Assembly (NCBI GenBank): GCA_905182995.1
Contig: CAJJDP010000016.1
Location: 248,001 to 312,000, forward strand
Direction of reading: 5' to 3'
DNA: 64,000 nucleotides
Source of the DNA: Paramecium octaurelia
Taxonomy: Eukaryota; Ciliophora; Oligohymenophorea; Peniculida; Parameciidae
The notes beneath the pieces were generated by a model, which did not search any database, had not been told where the DNA came from, and saw nothing but the letters and a program-made list of their open reading frames with translations. Below are positions 11,773-23,348 of the stretch, one piece after another. The translations under genes were made by a program, and so were the position numbers. Position 1 is the first letter of the stretch. The number at the start of each line of letters is the position of its first letter.

Positions 11773-14700
11773 ATGAAACAAAAAATTAACACAGAATTTC
11801 TGCAAAAATCTTAACCTTTTTCTAATCCAACATATCAAAATTGGTAGGAATTCAAGTAAAATTATTTCAGATATAATACACCTTTTCAAAAACAGGATAA
11901 TTATTAATAATAAATTCAGATTGTAGATTTTTTTAAAAAGGATTTTTGCTATAAAAATTGCTTAGTTTAAGACGACACTTAGAATAAATTAGATAAAATC
12001 CTAAATTATATTATTGAATATCAATAGCAATACAATCTCTCTCATAAATAGATTTATTAGCTAAAAAGAATATATGTCGATAAAGAAACAAATAAGGCTG
12101 ATGCAGGAGCAAATGATGCTGAAAAAGTAGCAAAAGATGCTGATATAGGAACAAATGAGGTTGGTATAGGAACAAAAAAGCTTGAAATAGAAACAAAAAA
12201 AGGGGTTGATATAGGAAAAAAATAGGCTTGTAAAGAAAACAAAGAGGCTTCTTTGGGAAAAATGGTTGATAAAAACTTCAAAAATAGTTTAAATTAAATT
12301 TTTGATAGTTTTTATGAAGGAGAAAACTCACAAATTATTCTATAACACATAAGTAATGAGCCAAACCGAATAAGGCTTTTGATCTCATAAGCTATTAAAA
12401 AATTTTAAAAAATAAATGCAGAAAAAGGAAAAAACAAATACGATGTTTTGAAATTATGTTATATTGCAATTACAAAAGATTATGATTTAAAAGCAGATGA
12501 TCTCTAAGTTAAAGAGGGTAATTCTTTCTAAAATTTTTCAATAATGCTGTAGGATGAATAATCATTTAGTTCTAAACCTATATAAGATATTAAAAGCTTA
12601 ATCTAATAGGATCAATACTATTTAAAACTAAACATTGCCAATAAAAAAATTACAAATGAAATTTTACATCTTTATAGATACTTTTTAAAAAATAAGATTC
12701 AAAGGTACTAACCAAAATTGATAGTTTTATTGTTAGAAATTAATGATAGCTTTGAATTTGAAGCGTATTTCTTTTAAAAATTAATTTTTTAATTAGAGAA
12801 AATCTCATAAAATTGTCTCATAATTATTCCATTACTAACATCACATACTCCAGAAGGTTTTGAAAAATATTTAAAATCAACGCTCCTTATTAGCAATTCA
12901 TACTATGATTACAAATTTAAGAGAAAAAACAAAACTCATTATTAATGCGAAGATATCTCTGCCTAATAGTATAAGGAGTATAGCAAATATTTTGCGTAAA
13001 CTGTAAAGGAGGAACAGTAGTTCCTTAGATAGTACTCTGCTTTGAAGGTTCGACAAAATAATTTCCAATCACTGGAACAGGAGTAAATGGAAATTGAGTA
13101 CTAGAAATAAATGTTACCGACAGAAAAAAGTACCTAAGTTATTGAAGCCTTAGATAGCAATTAAGCTTAAGAATTGGAATATAATCTGTTTGGAATTTTG
13201 AATAGCAGAAACTAAATAGAATTAACGAAATTATTTGAAAAACAATCAAAATAACCTATAAGAATTTTTGAAGTTGAGCATTTCATTTACTACAATCAAG
13301 ATAATTAATCCTTTATCATTTGTATTGTTAAGGATGATAAGCTATTCTATTAATATTCAGCATACAAATTAAATTAAGAAAAATAAATAGAGGATTCAAT
13401 CTACTTGGAAGAATATAGATATTTTGAAAAGTTCGAAAAAAAATTAAAAAGCTCTTACTTATTAGAAGGTGAATATTTTTATTAATTTAATGTATCATTT
13501 TAGAAAGAAACACTCAATCAAATTTAAAGAAAAAAATCATCAGGCTTTAATTATTATGTTTAATTTAAAAAGTACAATTTAAGATATGGAAATAAGCCCG
13601 ACTTTTATCATAATAGTGAAAATCAAAAAGATGGGTTGGATTAATTAATAAATTTTACAATTAGTCCAACAAAGGATTGTCAGTTCATACTAATGGGAGG
13701 AACTTATGAATCATACGTACCATAAAACCAATTTGAAGAATAAAAAAGGTAATCAGAATATGAATTTAATCTTGGTGCATATGCATTAACTGTGGAAATG
13801 AATGAATAATAAAAAAATAAATTAAAAGTTATAGAAAATGTAGGTAAATTAAAATGCTATGAAAACTCTCTTATTTAGAAAATCAATGATCAGTCATTCT
13901 TATATTTTGAAGGATAAACCAAGTATTAAGCAGGTTCATTCTAATCATAAATATAGAGGATGTCAATATTTGGCTTTGAATAAAGTTTGCAATTTGATAA
14001 CTGTAAGATTTAAAATCAGGATTATTTTGATTTTTACCAAAAGAAAAAGAAATTGTTTAGATCTAATCAATTAAATAAAAAAATAATTGAATAAAGTAAA
14101 AAGAAAGTTGACTTTATTGTGGTTGTTTAAGAATTGATATATGAAAAGGTAAAAATAGTAGATGAGGAGGATAGTATTAATTTGAAATAGCTATCAAAAT
14201 AAGTTTAATTATAAGCTCATAAGTTCCGATTTACATATGACCCTGCAAAATAGGTATAAGAGGATAACAAAACGAAATAGATACTTGATATTCAAGAGGA
14301 AAGCTTTTACTTTATAATAGAATAGGTTGAAAAATCAAATAGTCTAAGAAATGCATGTCTTTATGCTAATGTAAATATAATTTTTTAAATTAGTGGTTGG
14401 AGGATAGGAACAACTAATACATATTTCATTACAATGGAGTGCAGAACTTATATTTGTTATATTTTTACGAAAAGCCAAAACCGAAGACAAGGAAGTTTAT
14501 CTTTGAAGATCAGTAGGATAAAGAGGATAATTTAGATTTTGATGAAGTTATTTTGAACGATTTGGAAAATGAGCAACTTTGGATTGTTAGAAAGATAAAT
14601 CATCAAGATAAGATATACCTAGATTTGTATGATAGGTAATTATTCAAAAATAGATTAGTGATTGGATAAATCTATAAGATGTAAAGGATTCAAATGAAGA

Positions 14701-15460
14701 TGCAATTACAAAGGTTCCAATAAATCAAATCTTTAGAATTGCTGAACTAAAAGAAGATTTTTGTTTGATTGGGCTTGAAGTGAAATGGTAAGGCGAGCAA
14801 GGATAAAGATGCCCATATTTAATTGTATGTACAAGTACTACAATTTATGAGATTTCAATAAAGTAGATAAGAAAAACTAAATGGGATAACATTTTAAGAT
14901 ATAAGTTAAATTCTTGGGAGAAAGAACCTTTGTAGTTCTAATAATCACCAATTTCAAGATGCAGATAGGTTTAATTTTAAGTGAATATGTAAATACCGAC
15001 AATAGTAGCAAATTTATAAAATGGGGATTTGCTGCTATTTTATAGTTATTGCAACGTAAAAAACGAATCACAGAATAAGTATTTATTAGAAATCAAGTAT
15101 TTGATCCTAAAGGATTACAATCAAATTTGTAATGATGAAATGGAGATGGAAGAAAACAATAGAGAATATTAATTTAGAACAATAGAATACAATTCAAGGT
15201 AGTAGGTTAACCTCGCCAAAGTAAATACCGTTATCATAAATGATAAAGAGTTTGAGTTTTCAATAATCGTAGAAGAGTCTGATGGATGCTTATACAAAGT
15301 ATTTTCGGGCGATAGATAAAAAAAATAATATATAACTTTGATAAGGGAAAGCAAAATATTGAGTAACGCTGCCTTTTAAAAGAATGAATCCATTATCATT
15401 GATAGAAATAATGAAACAGTTGTACATCTGAATGATTTTAAACTTTATAATTAACAATGA
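11773..15460 (+). CDS. Large protein of unknown function (1213 residues) with degenerate short repeats
   Basis: ATG 11773 is the first ATG after an in-frame TGA at 11701. Two 23-nt introns (14371-14393 and 14636-14658) give 1213 residues to TGA 15458-15460. Residues about 110-160 (12084-12240) hold degenerate repeats of the type DADIGTNEVGIGTKKLEIE. The rest is Q/K/E/Y-rich with alternating hydrophobic beta-type segments in the last third (for example CPYLIVCTSTTIYEIS). I recognise no catalytic motif and no clear membrane segment. Its stop lies 27 nt before the start of a polycystin-like channel on the same strand, and co-expression is possible. A beta-propeller or scaffold is only a guess. 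Confidence 0.75.
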
Positions 15461-15487
15461 TATTTTATTTAATAATCAAAAGTTTGG

Positions 15488-17812
15488 ATGTCACTATTTT
15501 CTAAAAGGGCATATAGAGCAATTAAGACTATTTTGGTGTCTCCACAAGCAGAAATACTTACCTTACTTATTAGGATTATTTCAATTTTGATTCTTTTATA
15601 TTTAGATACCCTTAATGATTTAAGCAACAATATTCAATATCAAATAATATCTCAGGATTAATAAAAATTATCATTAGATAGGTTAAATTAGAAATTGACA
15701 TCTCACTAATTCTATTAGGACAAATTGCAAAATGCTAGTTTACATGTTTTAAAAGAGAATTTTTGGGAGTTATTTGTTGATCCCAATGAATTTGAAATAT
15801 TCTTATCTGGATTTAGATTAGTTTAATATTAAATATCCTATTCAGTGGATTGTCATTATGATGTGTCCAAATTAGAATCCGATATTTCAGAACAATAAAA
15901 GTTTATAGATAGTTTGTCGAGCAATTGTAATCCTTCGGATAGTGATACTCTTTCATCTTTATAACCGTCATTATTTATATGCAACAGCACAAAACTTTGT
16001 TTATATTCAACAGACTGCATTGAGTTTTCATTAAGAGATATTTTCAAAAACAGTTATGAAGGGATTCTCAAGAGATATTCAGAAAATTAAATAAAGACCA
16101 GACAATTTGGGACATATCCGAATAGTGCATTTATTGCTGATATCAAATTCAATAATCGTGAAGAAATGGAAGAAATGATTGATAAACTAATACGAAATGA
16201 TTGGATTACCAATAATACGATTGCTCTTGTTGTTTAATTTAATAGGATTAATAAATATAATAATGTAATTTATTAAAATACTTTTGTTCAATAATTTCAT
16301 GAAACTGAAGAATAAACTTTTGAGTATTAAATTAATTAAATAAATACTAATTCGATGAACTCCTCAACTTGGTACTCTTTTTCAATCATTTTAATTGTGT
16401 TTAATTTCTTTTTTATCATGAAAATAATATTTGAAGGATCAATAGATCCAAGAGCTACTTAATTGTTAGTGTTTTTAGTCTCTATTTTAGAATCAGCCTT
16501 TTCAGTTATATGTACACTTGAGTCTGCTGTATTAAATAGCGATATCCAAGAAGCATTGAATGATTAAAATTGTTTGTAAAACAAAGCAGTTAGCATTTGG
16601 AACAATGGATTCCCATTGCTCTCCACTTGTCATAATTACATTTTGTTAGATGCAACATACTAAATTTAATAAATCCGAATCATTTTTTTGGCATTTGTCT
16701 TATTGTTCATCCCATTTAACGTATTCTGGATATTAAGCTATTTAAATGGAACTGAATTGATAGTTAAATTTATTAATTTAATATACAGAACTACAATTCA
16801 TTTTTTTAAAATGTTTTTTATTCGAGTTGCACAATATGTGACTTGGTCTCTCGCCTTTTATATAGCATTTCGTAAAAACTTTGAGAGTTATGACTCATAT
16901 GCTAGTTCACTTTATTGTATGATAATTTGGTCTATTCCAACTTCAGAAAATGAGTGGGAAAGAGGAGCCATGAATACTGGTCAAATAACAAATGCCCTAT
17001 TAGTAGTTCTATTTATGGTAAATATTATTAAAATATAGTGAGGTTTGTCGAATTTATGTTTTTCTAATGATTTTAAGCTTTACATCTATATCAATCTAAT
17101 CAGCTAGTGACTTTGAATTTGATATACGATCTCCATCTGCAATTCAGAATTTAGAAAATATTCATCAGAACATCAAAAAGTTGGATAAATTTTAGAAAAA
17201 TTACTTAAGTGATCATGAATAGAATAAATTAGAAAATGGAAAATTGGTGGCCTGGCTTAATTTAAATATTAAAGATTTAATTTAGTATTAATAAATTATC
17301 TAGGAGTGCATTCAAGTAACTTAATACATTTATTTGGTTAGAAATAAGTGAAATTGCAACAGTTTTAGAATATATCAGATTTATCATAGTTTGTTAGTTT
17401 CTTGTTTTAAATAAAACCTTAGTTACTGTTTAAGTCTCAAGTGTACTTTAGAATTATCTTAGACTTAGAGCCCATGGATTAGACCTAAAATAATTAACCA
17501 CTCTATTTAAGAAAGGAGGAGCGTCAAAATGAATATATAAATTTGGTCAGGTTTTTCTAAAGATTAAAAGATAAGGGTTCAAGGGTTCCTTTATTAATAA
17601 ATTATAGTTAAAAGAATAGACCAGCTGATAACATAATAATTACATTTTTTAAAATTTATCCTTATATCCATCTAAATAGTGGAAATTACGATTTATTTAA
17701 AGAATTTATTCTCAGTAAGGATGTTAGACAATGGCAGAAAAGAGTTTATATTAGAGATGAGGAGAACCAAGATTTTGATGAGGAAGAAAGTGATGCTAAT
17801 TAAATTAATTGA
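15488..17812 (+). CDS. Polycystin-like (PKD2/TRPP type) cation channel
   Basis: Introns 17018-17042 (25 nt) and 17337-17362 (26 nt) give 757 residues. Topology fits a polycystin: one membrane segment near residues 20-45 (ILTLLIRIISILILLYL), a long extracytosolic loop of about 240 residues with Cys and possible N-glycosylation sites, then a cluster of five membrane segments (about residues 298-540). The cluster includes a pore-like block near WSIPTSENEWERGAMNTG, and a cytosolic coiled-coil tail ends in acidic DFDEEESDANQIN. The long loop between TM1 and TM2 distinguishes this family from other six-TM channels. In ciliates such channels are expected in ciliary or cell-surface membranes. Family call is from topology and pattern, not alignment. 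Confidence 0.65.
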
Positions 17813-17902
17813 ATTAATTAGAATAATTAGACTTTTATTCATTTAAGACAATATATAAAAATAAATGAAAATCAAATTTAAATTCCACTCTTTTGACATC
17901 AC

Positions 17903-18292
17903 TCAATTTTCTGGTTCAATTAATTCATCCAACTTTTATTCGCCCTCCTAGAATTAGAATACATGATTCTATTTATGATCTGATGATTAATTGCCAGAAG
18001 AGTTTCTCTCTTCATCTTTTTCATTATCACTATCCTCACCAAATTAAAAGGCTTATTCATCAATTAAATGTTCTCTATGATTATTTTATTCATTCCCATT
18101 AGTTTTATTAGAGCTTTATTTTGTCATGGTTATTGCTTCTATTTCTGCCTTCTCTTTGATATCCTCTTTATTCTCTTCCAATTTGATTGGCATCTAAGAT
18201 TAAGGAATCTGCTGTCTCCTTCTATACCTTTTTACAAAAACAACTAAAAGTGTAATTATGAGAAAGAGAATTATCAAAATAATAAAAATCAT
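17903..18292 (-). CDS. Small single-pass membrane protein with acidic Gln-rich tail
   Basis: ATG 18292 to TGA 17903, 129 residues, no intron. Residues 2-20 are a strong hydrophobic segment (MIFIILIILFLIITLLVVFV) followed by KRYRRR, then a charged, Asn/Gln/Glu-rich tail. The same frame continues upstream past an in-frame TGA (about 18324) into sequence that looks like an ectodomain (SHVEEIWEMSINDH). The protein may therefore once have been longer, or the stop may be a mutation or base error. Divergent from the plus-strand gene at 18561. Confidence 0.45.
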
Positions 18293-18560
18293 TTTAATTA
18301 ATAATGAATCCACTCAATGATCATTAATAGACATCTCCCAGATCTCCTCTACATGCGAGTAATGTAAATTCATGGTTTAAGAGTAGGTATGAAATACCTT
18401 AAAAAAGGCATTGTAACAAAGTGAAAAAGTCATACCTCCTATTTCCTGAATAAATTAAGCAGGAGCAAGAGATTCAGAAGATATTTTAAAATTTCGATCG
18501 AGACAATTCAAGTATTGTGCAATTAGTAAAATTAAGATAACCTTGACATCGCTGAAATGT

Positions 18561-19852
18561 ATGATATGTTTTAAAAATATGGATTTAAAGTTACAGAATA
18601 ATAACTTCAACATTTCTTTAAATTGGTAGACAAAGACAAAGACAGTATCATTATTATATGACTTAATAGATGCATTGAATTGGAATGAATTCAAGAATTC
18701 CGTATTTGATGAATAAGCATCCAAATGTAAGGAAATCTAATCTATTTAGTGTTTTATAATATCATCAAACAAATTAGAGAATAGGATTAAAAGGAATCTT
18801 AAAGTAATTATGGTTATATTCCATTTCATTTTAATGAAATGATTAGTTATTTAAATTATCTAATTAGTAGAGATGAATTACAAAAATCCATCTAGGTATT
18901 AATAAGATTATCTAATAGGAAGCTTCATAAACAACATTTGAAAAATTCCAAAAATATTTGACCTTGCTTGAGTTAAATTAAATTTAGATGCAAAATTTTA
19001 ACAATCAAACTTAAACAAATATCAATTCATAAGAAAAGTAAAATGATGCCAAAAAAGAAATTGATTTCACTAAAACCTATCTAAATAAATATAAATCCTC
19101 CAAAAGCTCATGTAAATTTTATAATTTAATCCCAAGACCTGAATGGCAAGGATTTACCTCAATTATAAAAATTGAAATCGGAGAAAAAGAGCCCAACACA
19201 TACTTTGTTATAGTTAAATAAAAGTATAGAAAGTTCTAAAATAAATCTTCAAAACTCAATCAGTTTTCAACCAACCTTTAAAATAGATAAATGTTCAAGC
19301 TAGTTAAATTCTGATTTAAAAAGTTTATACAATACGAAATCCTAACAATTAAAATTAAATTAATCTCCTTCCAATCGGAAGAATTTTATTCACAAACCTT
19401 ATTTAAATTTGAATTTAAATAAAATTAATCAAAATTATAGGGAATAATTGTTTAGCTAATAATAGATGAATGATAAAAAGAAATATGGAAATAGTCATGA
19501 TAGACTTCCAATTTCGATTATACAAGAATTATAAAAATTCAAACTATTGTCTGGATAATATAAAAAAAGATCTTAGAGCATAGAAAAAAATTCACCTGAA
19601 TGTGAAACCAGATGTAATAATCTTAAATCTGAATATTCTATATTTAGAACATCAACGGAAGTACTAAGTTAGAGCAAATAAGTTTCACCAACAAATAGTA
19701 AATTATGTACTCCAAGGTTATGGAAGGACGAGAAATAATTAAGCAGAAGAAAGTCTCCATTTTAGCAAGCCTTAATTAATCTTTCCCAATAGAATCAAAA
19801 GGAAAGAAGATTAGACATAACTCTAAAAGGGAGGTCCATCTTGTATAAGTGA
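18561..19852 (+). CDS. Hypothetical protein (404 residues)
   Basis: Three introns, 18727-18749 (23 nt), 18896-18918 (23 nt) and 19233-19263 (31 nt), give an exact in-frame 404-residue product ending GRSILYK. The N-terminal half is mixed alpha-helical (YDLIDALNWNEFKNS, FHFNEMISYLNYL). The middle contains RPEWQGFTSIIKIEIGEKE, and the C-terminal third is Ser/Lys/Asn-rich and probably disordered. No family recognised. ATG 18579 is an alternative start. The minus-strand ORF over 18455-18724 is antisense to this gene and was not kept. Confidence 0.6.
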
Positions 19853-20116
19853 TATTTCAAATAACTTAAATCATTAAATTAATTAATATTTAGTTGTTTA
19901 TGTATTTTTTTCAAATACCTCATGGCTTATATTATTAAATCGATTAATTTAGTTAGTCAAGTAAGATGTATTAGAAATTAGAAGCTGTTAGTTTTTGTAG
20001 TTAATTATTGAGGAAATATATTTGATAATATTTAGTATCGAAAGTACTTAGGTTGGTAAACCTTTTTGATAAGTTTAATAAATTTTCAATATAAATGTTA
20101 ATATAAAATATACATT

Positions 20117-20494
20117 TCATTATTTGAAAGAATCAGATTAATAACATTAACTCCCCCATCGTACTGTTTTATTACTATGTTCTCTCATAAAAATGCTATT
20201 ATGAGATATTTATTTGAGTGAAGGCTTAAGTTTTTTTAAGTTGTTATCTTTATTATAAATTACTGATTCAAAATTTGAGCCGCCCCTGATTCTCTTCTTT
20301 CTTTTTATCATTTCAAATTAAACACTAAAGCCTGGCTCAATTTAATCAATTAAGTTTTAAAGATAATCTTCATCAGCCTCCACTTTATATTTTTATGAAA
20401 AAAAATGATTCAAATTACTTGCTTAAATACTTGATTTTGCAAATACTTCATCATCTTCTTCAATAGTTACTTCTGCTATACAATGATTTCCCAT
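20117..20494 (-). CDS. Small acidic/basic hypothetical protein (125 residues)
   Basis: Single exon from ATG 20494 to TGA 20117. It starts MGNHCIAEVTIEEDDEVF; Gly2 and the following residues could allow N-myristoylation, which is a weak suggestion. A basic patch MIKRKKRIRGGS lies in the middle. No known domain. Codon usage is less AT-extreme than flanking DNA, which supports coding. Confidence 0.5.
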
Positions 20495-20915
20495 TATGAA
20501 TGTTATTTTATAAAGAAGTATCAATTATTTTAGTTTATTAAGTTTTGAATAATTCTAAAATTTTTCTTATTAGTTTATGCAATTCAAAAAAAACCTACAG
20601 TAAATACTGACAGATTATTTTTAAGTTCCTTGAAATTAAAATATTAATACTTTATTTAATTACTCTTACACCTAAACTAACTGCCAAATGCCCTCTCTAA
20701 TTCATTTATAATTTGTATCTTTTGCTTTATTGAAGTTTTTAGTATTTTTGATTTCATTTTTCATAAAAAATCTGATACTTTTCTTCATATTTAACACTTC
20801 ATCATATAAGATTAATGCCTTGATCTTTTTGTTCAATTAATTTATTAAATAGAATAATTTCTGAATGTTTATAAACAGATAAAAATAAACTGTAAACACA
20901 TATATTTATTATTAA
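20495..20915. other. Spacer with a possible small minus-strand ORF
   Basis: A minus-strand ATG near 20760 opens MKSKILKTSIKQKIQ..., with several alternative 20-33 nt introns possible. None is compelling enough to call. Confidence 0.3.
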
Positions 20916-22232
20916 TCAATTCTAATGTTCTACCTTTTCCTTCTTGATTGGACTAGAAAATGCAAACTGCATAACTTCCATGCACAAATCTCCAATTTAA
21001 TTATAAATCCCTTTTTATATCAAATAATGAAAGAAATGAATTTGGTTTGGAACAAAGGAATGGTGATAGTATTGTGTTACTTCCTGAGTTTGATTCGGTA
21101 ATATAATTTCTTCTTCAACTTTATTTTTGGTTGCATCATCAAATAATTCAACAAAGTGTTTTGGACTTTGAGAAAAGTAGAAATTGGAAACCTTTTACTC
21201 TTATTTAAAATTTATCAACTTGCAGGGTTCTAATTGCTTATTAATGTCGCATACAGCAATTGTGATATTGGTGTGAGTATAGTAAGAGACTATCAATTCA
21301 TTTCCTACCAGCCATGGACTCTCTATCAAGATGCATCCTTTTGAGTCAATTTAATAAGGAGCATAATTAAAGTCTTTTAGATTAAGGTCTTGATCACATT
21401 CAATATTAATTAAAATAGGATGAGCCTAATGATTTGGATTTGCAGTTATCATAATTTTCTTGCTGATAAATGATGCATCAGGTTACTCTTCTTTGATTAT
21501 AATTTTATTTTGGTTATCAAAAGGTTTGAGAATGGTTGCATTCAGAGCCTATTTTACATTAATGAATTTATATAGATTGCTTCCTGGTATCCATAAACTA
21601 AAAGTGAAATCTTCATCCAAATACACCTATTTACAAATTAAGATAATCTTTTGTTTTTGTAACTCTTCGAAAACAAGGTAGTTTGACTCGTTAATCTAAC
21701 ATTCATCTATCTTTTTGTTTTCAATTACATTCCAACTTATAAAGTTATTTTCATTGCAAGTGGCGTCCTCACTTGCGAAAACATAAAATTATTCTAAAGT
21801 AATAAAACTTTAGATTCCTTAAAAATATTTGTATCTCAAACATTGATCCACATAAACAACTTTATTAATGTTTAGAAATTCTGGAGTAAAAAAGTTATTT
21901 AATCTTTGGCTAGGTAAAGTTACTTCTGTATTGGTTATTTTTGAATCCATAAAGTCAAGTATCCATAAAGATAATGTTTCAGTATTGAAAAATCCTATTT
22001 CTCTATCTGAATATTCAAATGGCTCGCTCATTATAACTATTTCTTTCATTTATTTCTTAACTATTGGAGCAGTTTTCCTGATTTCGTAAACTTCATATTC
22101 TCCAGCTTCTTCGGTGTTAGATTGAAAGAAACAAACAACCTTATAATTTGAAATTGGGATGAGATATTTCAAATAATGATCTACGTAAGTCTTTTGTTCA
22201 AGTCTTCTTGTGTAGAGAAATTTTGAATACAT
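20916..22232 (-). CDS. Unknown protein with beta-rich sequence (438 residues)
   Basis: An intronless frame from ATG 22232 (MYSKFLYTRRLEQ) to TGA 20916. Repeated alternation of short hydrophobic strands with aromatic and polar residues (SLWIPGSNLYKF, PILINIECDQDLNL, NELIVSYYTHTNI) suggests a beta-propeller-like or beta-sandwich fold, which is inference. No membrane segment or catalytic motif. Two overlapping plus-strand ORFs (21460 and 21868) are shadows. Confidence 0.65.
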
Positions 22233-22714
22233 ATTATTGAAAATTATAACTTATTTATCCAAATTTTAATAACCATTAAATCCTTATAAAATTTGAGTAA
22301 ATGCATTATAATTAATTGTAAAATTATCTAAAATAAAATATTGTTATATGATTTTAGAATTAAAGGAAATTTATTAATTTTGAATCATCATAATTCATTA
22401 CTATATATATGGCTTCGGTTTTAAATTAAAATGAGATTATCTACTCAAGCGTATTAGTTGACTTTAAAATAAAAATTCAAACTATGTCTGTATTTATTTT
22501 CAATACGCTATTTAAATGTTATGAGGATGATCTATTAATTTATAAATGACACTTAAACTTATCTCAGTGTTCAATTTAAACTCTATATTTTTATTTTCAC
22601 CTAATTGCTTTTATGAGATTTATTATCATTTTATTAAAAAAATTTATTCTAATTAATAAAGAGATTATGATCATAATAAACATATAAAGTAGTATATAAA
22701 TTAAACTATTAAAG
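22233..22714. other. AT-rich intergenic region
   Basis: Between two minus-strand genes. The minus ORF 22597-22791 here mostly overlaps the next gene in another frame and is a shadow. No regulatory motif identified. Confidence 0.5.
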
Positions 22715-23188
22715 TCAACTACATCCAAGAAGATTGAGAAACCAATTCTTAAGCTTCTTTTTTTGTTTTTCATCATTTTACTTTTCATCATTCTCTTGAC
22801 TATTATGAGTGCTATTGTCAGGCGAGTTATTATTTAGTAATGTTATGTGAACCAAAGAAAAGTTACTATTTCCAGTTTCTTCTAATAGTATATCCTTTTA
22901 ATATGATGGAAAATCCAATTTTGGTAGCCCATTCTTTTTAGAAATGAAAATGGCATAATTATTTGCATTATTATCCAGTTGATGCACTTTTCCTACTTCT
23001 TAAAGAACTTAATTAACAGCATCTATAAGTTTTATTTTAGAATTCAAGTAGATGATTTTTTTAAGAATTTGTTATTCATGTTAAATAGAAAAGTTTATTA
23101 ATTTTAGGTTTGGGTCAACCATCAATTTTAGTGGACTTAACAATGACTTTTTGTTTTTGGATCCTGGCTTGCTGTCTGATTGAGACAT
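22715..23188 (-). CDS. Small hypothetical protein (157 residues)
   Basis: Intronless, ATG 23188 to TGA 22715: MSQSDSKPGSKNKKSLLSP at the start, a helical middle, and a Lys/Glu-rich C-terminus ending KNWFLNLLGCS. The amphipathic, Cys-containing C-terminus could contact membranes, but that is a guess. No family recognised. Confidence 0.55.
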
Positions 23189-23348
23189 TGTGAAAATGAA
23201 TTTTAAATTTATTATAGAATACTTATAAATTCATCATTAATTGTATTCCTTTTTTAGAACAATATTAAATTTAGGAATATTTATGTCTTGATAACGTAAG
23301 CTAATGAATAAAATCTAGGTATCATTTAGATTCATAATATATTTTTAA

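Noticed and set aside
12011-12281. Two overlapping minus-strand ORFs with Phe/Leu repeats
   Set aside because: Antisense of the short repeats in the plus-strand 1213-residue gene.
17893-18102. Plus-strand ORF
   Set aside because: Antisense of the acidic tail of the minus-strand membrane protein, which reads better and has a membrane anchor.
18455-18724. Minus-strand ORF of 89 codons
   Set aside because: The plus-strand gene here continues through three exact introns to 404 residues and is the better model, though both strands are open.
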